From positions 7,378,001 to 7,442,000 of the forward strand of contig NZ_CP109592.1 of assembly GCF_036250675.1 (NCBI RefSeq): a DNA stretch of 64,000 nucleotides, given 5' to 3'. Shown here in pieces: positions 1 through 8,554 of this stretch. The position numbers and the translations under genes are program-made. Source of the stretch: Streptomyces sp. NBC_01689 (GTDB taxonomy: Bacteria > Actinomycetota > Actinomycetes > Streptomycetales > Streptomycetaceae). The notes beneath the pieces were generated by a model, which was not told the DNA's origin, did no database searches, and saw only the letters and a program-made list of their open reading frames with translations. Numbering within the stretch: position 1 is the first letter of the stretch; every line of letters begins with the position of its first letter.

Positions 1-1250
1 GGGCCGAACGACGTCGACTTGCGGGGCATCGTGACGCCCTGACGCGCGAGATCGCGGACGACCTCCTCGCGCACCGGGTGCAGGAGAACCGCCGTGCCGC
101 CGTCCAGCTCCGCCTTGGCGACCGTGGCCTCGGTGTCGTGGATGTACGCGATGTGGGCGGGCGAGTCCTCCGGGATGCCCCAGACGTGCGCGAGAAGCGT
201 GGCGTGCAGGACCGTCGCGTCCAGGGTGCGCCAGGCCTCGGGATGGTCCGCCGGGACCGTACGGGTCAGGAGGTCCGGGTCCGGGCGGTCGACCAGGTGG
301 AACGAGCCGTCGCCCGCCAGGAGGAAGGCGTTGCCCTCCGCGGCCGCCGACGCGAGGGTCTCCAGTGCCTTCGGGAGGGGGACGTCGAGGCGCCGTACGC
401 GGAACGAGTCCGTGAGCGCCGCCACCGCCTCCGCGACCGGGAGTCCGTGCAGCAGACGGTGGATCGCCCGGACCCGCAGCGGATAGCGCGCGGTGTCCAC
501 CAGGAGGACCAGGCCGAAGTCCCAGGGGCTCGGAGAGGGATGCTCAGCGCGCAGCCGCAGATAGGTCGCCCAGCGGTGGTGGCCGTCCGCGATGAGTGCC
601 TGGTGACGGCCCAGGTCCGACTGGATCTCGGCCAGGTCTGCGGCGTCGGTGATCGCCCAGAGCCGGTGGCTCAGCCCGTCCTCCGTGGTGGTGGACAGCA
701 GCGGCTCGCGGTCCGCGGTGCGCTCGATGACGGCGGCCGTGCCGACCCGGGAACCGTTGCCCCGGTAGGTCAGCAGCAGGGGTTCGAGGTTGGCGGAGGT
801 CGCCCGCATCAGGGCCGCGCGGTCCGCGACGATGTGGGGCATGACGTCCTCGTGCGGGAGGACGACACCGTCGGACGGCTCGGACAGACGCAGGGTGCCG
901 ATGATGCCGCGCTGCAGCATGTCGGCGTCGCGCTGCTCGTAGACGTACAGGCCCGGCTCGGGGTCCGTGGTCAGGACCCCCTTGGACAGCCAGGCGTGCA
1001 GGGTGTCCGCCGCCTGGCGGTTGCGGGCGTCGGGTGTCGCGTCCTGGGGCAGGATCAGCCGGACGATGTTGTGCGGGTCGGCCGATTCGAGGTGCAGCAG
1101 ACCGTCCGGCCGGACGATGACGTCGTACGGCGGGGATGTCACGGCGGCGAGGCTGCCGACCCGGTCGGGGTCGTAGCGCACGCCCCGGAACGGGGCCAGT
1201 TCGAGGCCGCTGCGCACCAGGGTTTCCTCCGCGGGACCTGCAGTGTTCAT
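1..1250 (-). CDS. DUF1015 family protein (C-terminus outside window)
   Basis: Read on the minus strand from ATG at 1250, the frame stays open to the left edge, so the C-terminal part is missing from the window. The first 75 residues contain LAPFRGVRYDPDRVG, TSPPYDVI and HNIVRLILP, the N-terminal signature of the DUF1015 family, whose full proteins have roughly 400-430 residues. The family has no settled biochemical function. There is no Shine-Dalgarno sequence. A -10-like TACGAT (minus strand, 1262 to 1257) ends 6 nt before the ATG, which suggests a leaderless mRNA. It is divergent from the HAD gene at 1337. The long plus-strand frame covering the same DNA is its shadow. Confidence 0.85.
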   Translation of the reverse strand, partial: MNTAGPAEETLVRSGLELAPFRGVRYDPDRVGSLAAVTSPPYDVIVRPDGLLHLESADPHNIVRLILPQDATPDARNRQAADTLHAWLSKGVLTTDPEPGLYVYEQRDADMLQRGIIGTLRLSEPSDGVVLPHEDVMPHIVADRAALMRATSANLEPLLLTYRGNGSRVGTAAVIERTADREPLLSTTTEDGLSHRLWAITDAADLAEIQSDLGRHQALIADGHHRWATYLRLRAEHPSPSPWDFGLVLLVDTARYPLRVRAIHRLLHGLPVAEAVAALTDSFRVRRLDVPLPKALETLASAAAEGNAFLLAGDGSFHLVDRPDPDLLTRTVPADHPEAWRTLDATVLHATLLAHVWGIPEDSPAHIAYIHDTEATVAKAELDGGTAVLLHPVREEVVRDLARQGVTMPRKSTSFG

Positions 1251-1336
1251 TGACGCATCGTAAATGTGATCGTCAGTGTGTGCCGATGGCATGCGCGATG
1301 ATCGAGGGAAAGAGCTAGAACGAGAGGCGATGCGCA

Positions 1337-2365
1337 ATGAGCCAGACCGTCAGGACGCGCCCCGAGGGCAGCACGCAGGCCCTGAGTGAGGCCTATGACA
1401 CGGCGCTGCTCGATCTGGACGGGGTCGTGTACGCGGGCGGGAACGCGATCGCCCACGCCGCGGAGTCCCTCGGCACCGCCCGGTCCGGTGGGATGCACCT
1501 CGCGTACGTCACCAACAACGCGCTGCGGACGCCCGAGGCCGTGGCCGAACACCTCGGTGAGCTGGGCGTTCCGACGGACGCGGCCGACGTGATCACCTCC
1601 GCCCAGGCGGTGGCCCGGCTGATCGGTGACCAGGTGCCGGCCGGTGCGCGGGTACTGGTCATCGGCGGGGAGGGGCTGCGGGTCGCGCTGCGCGAACGCG
1701 GGCTCGAACCGGTCGACTCGGCCGATGACGATCCGGCGGCGGTGGTGCAGGGGTACGGCGGTCCCGACCTGGCCTGGGGACGGTTCGCCGAGGCCTGTTA
1801 CGCCATCGCGCGGGGGGTGCCGTGGTTCGCGTCCAACACGGACCTGACCATCCCGAGCGCCCGCGGTATCGCGCCGGGCAACGGCGCCGCGGTGGAGGTC
1901 GTACGGATCGCCACCGGTGCCGAGCCGCAGGTGGCGGGCAAGCCGCTGCCCCCGATGCACCGGGAGACGGTCCTGCGGACCGGGGCGAAGCGGCCGCTGG
2001 TGGTCGGGGACCGGCTGGACACCGACATCGAGGGCGCGTTCAACGGCGAGGTGGACTCGCTGCTCGTGCTCACCGGTGTGACGGACGGCGCGCAGCTCCT
2101 CGCGGCCCCGCCACAGCACCGGCCGACGTATGTCGACGCAGATCTGCGCGGTCTGCTGACCGGTCAGCCCGCGATCGACCAGGAGAGTGACGGGTTCCGC
2201 TGTGGCGGGTGGACCGCGACGGCCGGGAGCGAGCGGCTGGAGCTCACGGGCGAGGGCGAGGCGCTGGACGGACTGCGGGCGCTGTGCGCGGCGGCGTGGA
2301 CGGCGGCCGGGGACGGGGCGTGCGCGCTGGACGGTGCCAAGGCGCTGGCGCGGCTGGGACTCTGA
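1337..2365 (+). CDS. HAD-superfamily (IIA) sugar phosphatase-like hydrolase
   Basis: A 342-residue protein with the HAD motif I DLDGVVYAGG near residues 26-35 (nucleophile and acid/base Asp). Motif II is VTNN near residue 60, and the acidic motif IV is GDRLDTDIEGAFN near residue 222. The cap between motifs II and IV is typical of subfamily IIA (NagD/PGP-like), so it probably hydrolyses a small phosphorylated metabolite; the substrate cannot be told from sequence. ATG 1337 follows GAGAGG with 9-nt spacing. An upstream ATG at 1330 is in another frame. It stands alone, divergent from the DUF1015 gene and 80 bp ahead of the iron-regulated importer, which has its own control site. Confidence 0.88.
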   Translation: MSQTVRTRPEGSTQALSEAYDTALLDLDGVVYAGGNAIAHAAESLGTARSGGMHLAYVTNNALRTPEAVAEHLGELGVPTDAADVITSAQAVARLIGDQVPAGARVLVIGGEGLRVALRERGLEPVDSADDDPAAVVQGYGGPDLAWGRFAEACYAIARGVPWFASNTDLTIPSARGIAPGNGAAVEVVRIATGAEPQVAGKPLPPMHRETVLRTGAKRPLVVGDRLDTDIEGAFNGEVDSLLVLTGVTDGAQLLAAPPQHRPTYVDADLRGLLTGQPAIDQESDGFRCGGWTATAGSERLELTGEGEALDGLRALCAAAWTAAGDGACALDGAKALARLGL

Positions 2366-2422
2366 CGGCCCGTCCCGGGAGCGCCCGCGGTGCGGGGCGG
2401 AGACCGGGGGACCGGATGGCAG

Positions 2423-2441
2423 CGAGGGTAGGCTAACCTAA
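2423..2441 (+). promoter_or_regulatory. IdeR/DmdR1-type iron box overlapping the -10
   Basis: The 19 bp CGAGGGTAGGCTAACCTAA match the actinobacterial iron box TTAGGTTAGGCTAACCTAA at 16 of 19 positions, including the last 13 in a row. TAACCT (2434-2439) inside it reads as a -10 hexamer and ends 6 nt before the GTG of the first permease gene. Fe(II)-loaded DmdR1/IdeR bound here would block transcription of the siderophore importer when iron is sufficient. Confidence 0.85.
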
Positions 2442-2445
2442 CTGG

Positions 2446-3489
2446 GTGTTGGTCGACAGTCCCCCCGAACAGCGCGCGGAGACCGCCCCCGCGCCCCCGA
2501 ACCGCTGGGCGATACGTGCCGTCGGGCTCGTCGTGTCCGCGGCCGTCCTCGCGCTGGTCGCGCTGGCGAGCATCGCGATCGGCGCGAAGGCGCTGCCGCC
2601 GGCCCAGGTCTGGCACGGCCTGTTCCACGACTCGGGGACGTACGCCGACGTCGTGGTGGGCGACCGGCTCTCACGGACCGTCCTCGGACTGCTGGTCGGC
2701 GCCGCGCTCGGGTTGTCGGGCGCCGTCCTGCAGGCGCTCACCCGCAACCCGCTGGCCGATCCCGGTCTGCTCGGGATCAACGCGGGCGCGTCCGCGGCGG
2801 TCGTCACCGCCATCACGTACTTCGGGGTCACCAGCCTCAGCGGATACGTCTGGTTCGCCTTCTTCGGCGCGGCCGGGGTCGGGGCGCTGGTCTGGTTCCT
2901 CGGCGGCAGCCGGGGGGCCACCCCGGTCCGGCTCGCGCTGGCCGGCACCGCGATCAGCGCCGCCCTCTACGGCTATCTCCAGGCCGTGATGATCATGGAT
3001 GACGCGGCGCTGGGCAAGATGCGCTTCTGGACGGTCGGTTCACTGGCCTCGGCGACGGACTCGACCATCAGGCAGGTGCTGCCGTTTCTGGTGGCCGGCA
3101 CGGCGCTCGCGCTGGGCCTCGCCCGGCCGCTGAACGCCATGGCCATGGGCGACGACACGGCGCGCGCGCTCGGCGCGCACCTGAACCGCACCCGCGCGCT
3201 GTCCATGGCGGCCGCCACCGTGCTGTGCGGAGCGGCGACGGCCGCCTGCGGACCGATCGTCTTCGTCGGGCTGATGGTTCCGCACGTCGTCCGTTCCTTC
3301 ACCGGCCCCGACCTGCGCTGGATCCTGCCGTACGCGACCGTGCTGTCGCCGGTGCTGCTGCTCGGCGCCGACGTGGTGGGGCGGATCATCGCCCGGCCCG
3401 CGGAGCTCCAGGTCGGCATCGTCACCGCGGTCCTCGGCGGCCCGGTCTTCATCTACCTCGTACGACGGCGGAGGACGGCCCAGCTGTGA
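2446..3489 (+). CDS. Iron-siderophore ABC transporter permease (FecCD family), first subunit
   Basis: A 347-residue polytopic membrane protein of the FecCD/BtuC permease family. Its hallmark stretch GAVLQALTRNPLADPGLLGINAGASAA is followed by GALGAHLN-type and GPIVFVGLMVPH segments that contact the ATPase and line the pore. About nine or ten hydrophobic segments are visible, the first near residues 25-45. The GTG start has no ribosome-binding site and sits 6 nt after a -10 inside the iron box, so translation is probably leaderless and iron-repressed. The stop overlaps the next start (GTGA), so the two permeases are translationally coupled and likely form a heterodimer. It imports ferric-siderophore across the membrane. 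Confidence 0.93.
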   Translation: MLVDSPPEQRAETAPAPPNRWAIRAVGLVVSAAVLALVALASIAIGAKALPPAQVWHGLFHDSGTYADVVVGDRLSRTVLGLLVGAALGLSGAVLQALTRNPLADPGLLGINAGASAAVVTAITYFGVTSLSGYVWFAFFGAAGVGALVWFLGGSRGATPVRLALAGTAISAALYGYLQAVMIMDDAALGKMRFWTVGSLASATDSTIRQVLPFLVAGTALALGLARPLNAMAMGDDTARALGAHLNRTRALSMAAATVLCGAATAACGPIVFVGLMVPHVVRSFTGPDLRWILPYATVLSPVLLLGADVVGRIIARPAELQVGIVTAVLGGPVFIYLVRRRRTAQL

Positions 3490-4525
3490 GCACGACCCGT
3501 ACCCGATCCCTACGCGCGCGCGGCGGACTGTCGGTCCGGTTCGACGTGCGGGCGCTCCTCGTCGTCGTGCTGCTGCTGGTGGCCGCCCTCGCCGCGAGCG
3601 TGGTGCTCATCGGCACCGGCGACTTCCCGATCCCGGTCGCCGACGTCCTCAGGACGCTGGCCGGCGACGGGAACGCCGGGCAGGAGTTCATCGTCAACGA
3701 CCTGCGGCTGCCCCGGGTGCTCGTCGGCCTCCTGGTCGGGGCCTCGCTCGGGCTCGCCGGGGCGATCTTCCAGTCCGTCTCCCGCAACCCGCTGGGCAGC
3801 CCGGACGTCCTGGGCCTCGGGCAGGGGGCGACGGCCGGCGCGCTGATCATGATCGTGCTGTTCTCCGGGACCGCGAACCAGGTCGCCCTCGGGGCGCTCG
3901 TCGGCGGCCTGGTGACCGGCGTCGCCATCTATCTGCTCGCCTGGAAGCGGGGTGTGCACGGCTACCGGCTGGTCCTCGTCGGCATCGGTGTCTCCGCGAT
4001 CGTCACCGCGGTCAACGGCTATCTGCTCACCAAGGCGGATCTCGTCGACGCGGCCCGCGCGGTCGTCTGGATGACCGGCTCCCTCAACGGCCGTGACTGG
4101 GCCCAGGTGTGGCCGCTGCTCGTGATGTGCGCCGTCCTGGTGCCGCTCGTCCTCGGCAACGCACGAGGCCTGCGGATGACGGAGATGGGCGACGACGTGT
4201 CGTACGCGCTCGGGGTGCGGGTCGAGCGGGTGCGCCTGCTGATGATGCTGTCCGCCGTCCTGCTCACCGCGGGCGCCACCGCCGCCGCCGGTCCGGTCGG
4301 CTTCGTGGCGCTGACCTCGCCGCAGCTCGCCCGGCGCCTGACCCGCTCACCCGGGCCCAACCTGGTGCCGTCGATGTGCATGGGCGCCACCCTGCTGATC
4401 GTCGCGGACTGGGCCTCGCAGCGGGCCTTCGGCGCCGACCAGCTGCCCGTGGGCGTCGTCACCGGGGTCCTCGGCGGCGTCTATCTGCTGTGGCTGCTCG
4501 TCACCGAGCGCAAGGCGGGCCGGAT

Positions 4526-4529
<4 letters not shown>
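3486..4529 (+). CDS. Iron-siderophore ABC transporter permease (FecCD family), second subunit
   Basis: A 347-residue FecCD permease that pairs with the previous gene. It starts at GTG 3486, overlapping the upstream TGA by 4 nt. The family signature GAIFQSVSRNPLGSPDVLGLGQGATAG lies near residues 88-114, and GPVGFVALTSPQLARRL near residue 275 is the coupling-helix region. Nine to ten transmembrane segments can be traced. It is cotranscribed with the first permease and the ATPase (ATGA overlap at its end). The frame is open upstream to 3225, but that part lies inside the first permease and is not coding. Confidence 0.93.
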
Positions 4530-5380
<851 letters not shown>

Positions 5381-5502
5381 CCGGCCTCCGGGGCCGGGGA
5401 AGGGGGAACGCGCTGTCCCGGGACGGCCCTCGGGCGTCTGTCCTCGGACGGCAGGCCACGGACGGCAGGCCTCAGACGTCGGCCTCGGACGTCGGTCGTA
5501 CG

Positions 5503-5850
5503 TCAGAGAAGGCTTCTGAGCCGGAACAGATCACGCAGGCCGGCCTCCAGTTTCACCCGGCCGGAACCCCACGCCTTCGCGAAGTGCAGATCCCCGTTCA
5601 CCATCGCGACCAGGTCGTCACCGCTCATGGTGAGCCGGATCTGGGCCTTCTCACGGGGCTGACCCGCGAGCGTGTCCAGGACCTCGATCCGGCCGTCCGC
5701 GAGGCGCCCCACGAAGGTGATGCCGAGATCGGTGACATGGCAGCTCAGCGACCGGTCCAGGGCCGCCGCGCTGCGTACGTCCCCTTCGGCACCCGCCAGG
5801 TTGTCCGAGAGCTTCTCGAGCGCCGCACGGCACTCCTCAGTCGTCGCCAT
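5503..5850 (-). CDS. SCP2 sterol-binding-domain protein
   Basis: A 115-residue protein consisting almost entirely of one SCP2-like domain. Residues about 55-105 include AQIRLTMSGDDLVAMVNGDL and an HFAKAWGSGRVKLEAGLRDL end, the usual SCP2 finish. SCP2 folds bind lipids or other hydrophobic ligands in a tunnel; the ligand here is unknown. On the minus strand TACGGT (5864 to 5859) lies 8 nt before the ATG, suggesting a near-leaderless message. It is divergent from the next gene across only 42 bp, so the two promoters must be interlocked. Confidence 0.85.
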   Translation of the reverse strand: MATTEECRAALEKLSDNLAGAEGDVRSAAALDRSLSCHVTDLGITFVGRLADGRIEVLDTLAGQPREKAQIRLTMSGDDLVAMVNGDLHFAKAWGSGRVKLEAGLRDLFRLRSLL

Positions 5851-5892
5851 CGTGATCGACCGTACCGCAGCGCTTCGAGGTAGCGTCGGGGC

Positions 5893-6249
5893 ATGAACGA
5901 GTCAGTGCCGGAGTCCGGGGTCGCGCCGGAGACCGGGGCCGGGGTGCCCACACCGGACGCACAGGACGCACAGGACGCACAGGACCTACGGGACCCGCAG
6001 GACGCGCCGGATCCCGACGAACACGCCCACGACCCCGCCGCGCCCTCCCCGCTGGACGTGGAACGCACGCCCACGGGGAGCGCCGAGGTCGACGCACAGC
6101 TCGACCGCCTGGGCGACGCCGACCACCTCGCCACGGACGGACACCTGGAGGTGTACGAGGATGTGCACCGGGGGCTGCGTGACGCGCTGACCGCGCTCGA
6201 CGCCCGCCCGGGACCTCCGGCGCCCCCTTCGTACGACCGCAGGAGCTGA
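5893..6249 (+). CDS. Conserved hypothetical acidic protein upstream of tlyA
   Basis: A 118-residue hydrophilic protein. The first 60 residues are low complexity and acidic (repeated AQD triplets from a 9-bp tandem repeat near 5958-5990). The C-terminal half, GSAEVDAQLDRLGDADHLATDGHLEVYEDVHRGLRDAL, looks like a short conserved helical module. I do not recognise a function. TAGCGT (5881-5886) ends 6 nt before the ATG and there is no Shine-Dalgarno, so a leaderless start is likely. It ends 7 bp before tlyA and probably heads the operon with tlyA and nadK. Confidence 0.75.
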   Translation: MNESVPESGVAPETGAGVPTPDAQDAQDAQDLRDPQDAPDPDEHAHDPAAPSPLDVERTPTGSAEVDAQLDRLGDADHLATDGHLEVYEDVHRGLRDALTALDARPGPPAPPSYDRRS

Positions 6250-6256
6250 ACCGAAC

Positions 6257-7072
6257 GTGGCAGGAGTGGCACGCCGCCGCCTCGACGCCGAGCTGGTCCG
6301 CCGGAAACTCGCCCGCTCGCGCGAACACGCCGGCCAGCTGATCGCCGCGGGCCGGGTCACCGTGGGCAAGACCCTGGCGACCAAGTCCGCCACCCAGGTG
6401 GAGACCGCGGCCGCGATCGTGGTCACCCGGGACGACGACGACCCCGACTACGTCTCACGCGGCGGGCACAAGCTCGCGGGCGCCCTCGCGGCCTTCGTAC
6501 CCAGGGGCCTGCGGGTCGAGGGGCGCCGCGCGCTGGACGCCGGGGCGTCCACCGGAGGTTTCACCGACGTGCTGCTGCGCGCCGGCGCCTCCCATGTCGT
6601 CGCCGTCGACGTCGGCTACGGCCAACTCGCCTGGTCACTGCAGAGCGATGAACGCGTCACCGTCAAGGACCGTACGAACGTACGCGAGTTGACGTTGGAG
6701 GCGATCGATGGGGAGCCCGTGGACCTTGTTGTCGGGGATCTGTCCTTCATCCCGCTCGGACTGGTGCTGCCCGCCCTCGTGCGGTGTGCTGCGCCCGACG
6801 CCGATCTGGTGATGATGGTCAAGCCGCAGTTCGAGGTGGGGAAGGAACGACTGGGCAGTGGTGGAGTCGTACGCAGTCCGCAACTGCGCGCCGAAGCGGT
6901 GCGCGGCGTGGCCGGACGGGCCGCGGAACTGGGGCTCGGGGTGGAAGGCGTGACCGCGAGTCCGCTGCCCGGACCCTCGGGCAATGTCGAGTATTTTCTG
7001 TGGCTGCGTGCCGGGTCGCCCGAACTCGACCCGGCCGACGTCGACCGTGCAGTGGCGGAGGGGCCGCGTTGA
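6257..7072 (+). CDS. tlyA: TlyA-type 16S/23S rRNA 2'-O-methyltransferase
   Basis: A 271-residue protein with an N-terminal S4 RNA-binding domain (RRRLDAELVRRKLARSREHAGQLIAAGRVTVG, residues 5-40). A FtsJ/RrmJ-like SAM methyltransferase domain follows: motif I LDAGASTGGFTDVLLRAGA, acidic motif VVGDLSFIPL, catalytic-type Lys in MVKPQFEVGKE. TlyA methylates C1409 of 16S and C1920 of 23S rRNA, and its loss gives capreomycin/viomycin resistance in mycobacteria. GTG 6257 has AGGAG 11 nt upstream. The stop overlaps the TTG start of nadK, so the two are coupled. Confidence 0.93.
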   Translation: MAGVARRRLDAELVRRKLARSREHAGQLIAAGRVTVGKTLATKSATQVETAAAIVVTRDDDDPDYVSRGGHKLAGALAAFVPRGLRVEGRRALDAGASTGGFTDVLLRAGASHVVAVDVGYGQLAWSLQSDERVTVKDRTNVRELTLEAIDGEPVDLVVGDLSFIPLGLVLPALVRCAAPDADLVMMVKPQFEVGKERLGSGGVVRSPQLRAEAVRGVAGRAAELGLGVEGVTASPLPGPSGNVEYFLWLRAGSPELDPADVDRAVAEGPR

Positions 7073-7974
7073 CACAGACCCGAGCTCGTACTGTTTTCCT
7101 GCTCGCCCACACCGGGCGGCCCGCTGCGATCCGCAGCGCCGAACTCGTCGTCCAGGGGCTGCTGCGCTCCGGACTCGGGGTGCGTGTCCTGGAGGCGGAG
7201 GCGGCCGACCTGCCGCTGCCTCCCGAGGTGGAACTCGTCAAGGAGGCCACCCCGCAGTGCCTGGACGGGTGCGAACTGCTGATCGTGCTCGGCGGTGACG
7301 GGACGCTGCTGCGCGGCGCCGAGTTCGCCCGCGCCTCCGGCGTCCCGATGCTCGGCGTCAACCTCGGCAGCGTCGGCTTCCTCGCCGAGGCCGAACGCGA
7401 CGACCTGGACAAGGTCGTCGACCGCGTCGTCACCAAGGCCTACGAGGTCGAGGAGCGGATGACCGTCGACGTGGTCGTGCACCGCAACGGCGACATCGTC
7501 CACACCGACTGGGCGCTGAACGAGGCCGCCGTGCAGAAGGTGTCCGCCGAGAAGCTCCTGGAGGTCATCCTGGAGATCGACGGCCGGCCGGTCACCGGCT
7601 TCGGCTGCGACGGCATCGTCTGCGCGACCCCCACCGGGTCCACGGCGTACGCGTTCTCCGCGGGCGGGCCCGTCGTGTGGCCCGAGGTGGAGGCACTGCT
7701 CATGGTGCCGATCAGCGCGCACGCGCTGTTCGCCAAGCCGCTGGTGACCTCGCCCGACTCCGTGCTCGCCGTGGAGGTGCTGCCGCACATCCCGCCCGGC
7801 GTGCTCTGGTGCGACGGGCGACGGACCGTGGAGCTGCCGCCGGGAGCGCGGGTCGAGGTACGGCGCGGTGCCGTCCCGGTACGGCTCGCCCGGCTGCACC
7901 ACGCCTCGTTCACCGACCGGCTGGTCGCGAAGTTCGCGTTGCCGGTCGCGGGATGGCGAGGCGCGCCGCACTGA
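7069..7974 (+). CDS. nadK: NAD kinase
   Basis: A 301-residue ATP-NAD kinase that makes NADP. The GGDGT motif (LGGDGTLLRGAEFA, near residue 70) binds the phosphate donor, NEAA (residues about 155-158) contributes to NAD binding, and GSTAYAFSAGGP near residue 190 is the conserved Gly-rich loop. TTG 7069 overlaps the tlyA stop (TTGA) and gives the expected N-terminus TQTRARTVFLLAHTGRP. The frame is open further upstream, but only as a shadow of tlyA. NAD kinase next to tlyA and recN is a conserved actinobacterial arrangement. Confidence 0.94.
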   Translation: MTQTRARTVFLLAHTGRPAAIRSAELVVQGLLRSGLGVRVLEAEAADLPLPPEVELVKEATPQCLDGCELLIVLGGDGTLLRGAEFARASGVPMLGVNLGSVGFLAEAERDDLDKVVDRVVTKAYEVEERMTVDVVVHRNGDIVHTDWALNEAAVQKVSAEKLLEVILEIDGRPVTGFGCDGIVCATPTGSTAYAFSAGGPVVWPEVEALLMVPISAHALFAKPLVTSPDSVLAVEVLPHIPPGVLWCDGRRTVELPPGARVEVRRGAVPVRLARLHHASFTDRLVAKFALPVAGWRGAPH

Positions 7975-8541
7975 GCCGTGGCCCGCGCGGCCGGCCACGC
8001 CGACCGGCGGGCGCCCGAGCGGGACGGGGAGCGCGGGACGGGGAGCGCGGGACGGGGGAGGAATTCGCCGTGGCGGTCGGCGGTCGGCGGCCGGGGCGCC
8101 CGCCGGGCCCGTGGCGGCCCTGCGGCGGGTACGCGGCAGGGCCGTGGCGGGCACGCGGCAGGTAGGCGGCGGGCACGCGGCAGGCACCCGGCGAGGTCGG
8201 TACGGGTCTCGGTACGGTCGATCGCGGCCCGCCGGTGGCGGACGCGGTGAGCCCCGCACGGGGCTCCCGCGGCGGTCGGAGGCGCCCGGGGCCCACGGCC
8301 CCGTCGGCAGACCCACCGGGACCGGGCGGCGTCCGTGCGGCCCGGGAGAGAGGCCCGGGAGCAGGCCGGCGCGCCGGTGCCGGCCGTGCGGCGGTTCCGT
8401 CCGGGGCCTCGCGCGGACCCGCCGGAGGACGGTCGGCGAAGTCCCACCCCGGCGGGTGACACACGTGCCCGGGTGACCCCCGTCACCTGCGCCTTCGTAC
8501 AAGCAGGGCAGGGCCCGTCGCACATCGGGTCCCCGACCTCG
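7975..8541. other. Non-coding, low-complexity GC-rich gap between nadK and recN
   Basis: About 570 bp without a convincing gene. The first half is made of short imperfect G-rich repeats (GGGACGGGGAGCGC units near 8020-8060 and GGGCACGCGGCAGG units near 8120-8190). Open frames exist on both strands but are Arg/Gly/Pro-only and lack a normal start. The last part (8480-8541) leads into the recN promoter. I see no RNA gene or terminator with a clear stem. Confidence 0.5.
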
Positions 8542-8547
8542 TAAGGT
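8542..8547 (+). promoter_or_regulatory. Probable recN -10 box for a leaderless transcript
   Basis: TAAGGT fits TANNNT and ends 7 nt before GTG 8555, so transcription would begin at or next to that start codon. No good -35 TTG motif is visible, so an activator or a RecA-NDp-like promoter type is possible. No clear LexA box is seen. Confidence 0.45.
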
Positions 8548-8554
8548 CGTGTCC

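Noticed and set aside
78..1253. Long plus-strand open frame at the left edge
   Set aside because: The minus strand encodes the DUF1015 N-terminus across the same DNA with family motifs; the plus-strand translation is Arg/Val/Gly composition only.
7975..8541. A small gene between nadK and recN
   Set aside because: All frames are repeat-derived Arg/Gly/Pro strings with no start supported by a ribosome-binding site or promoter.
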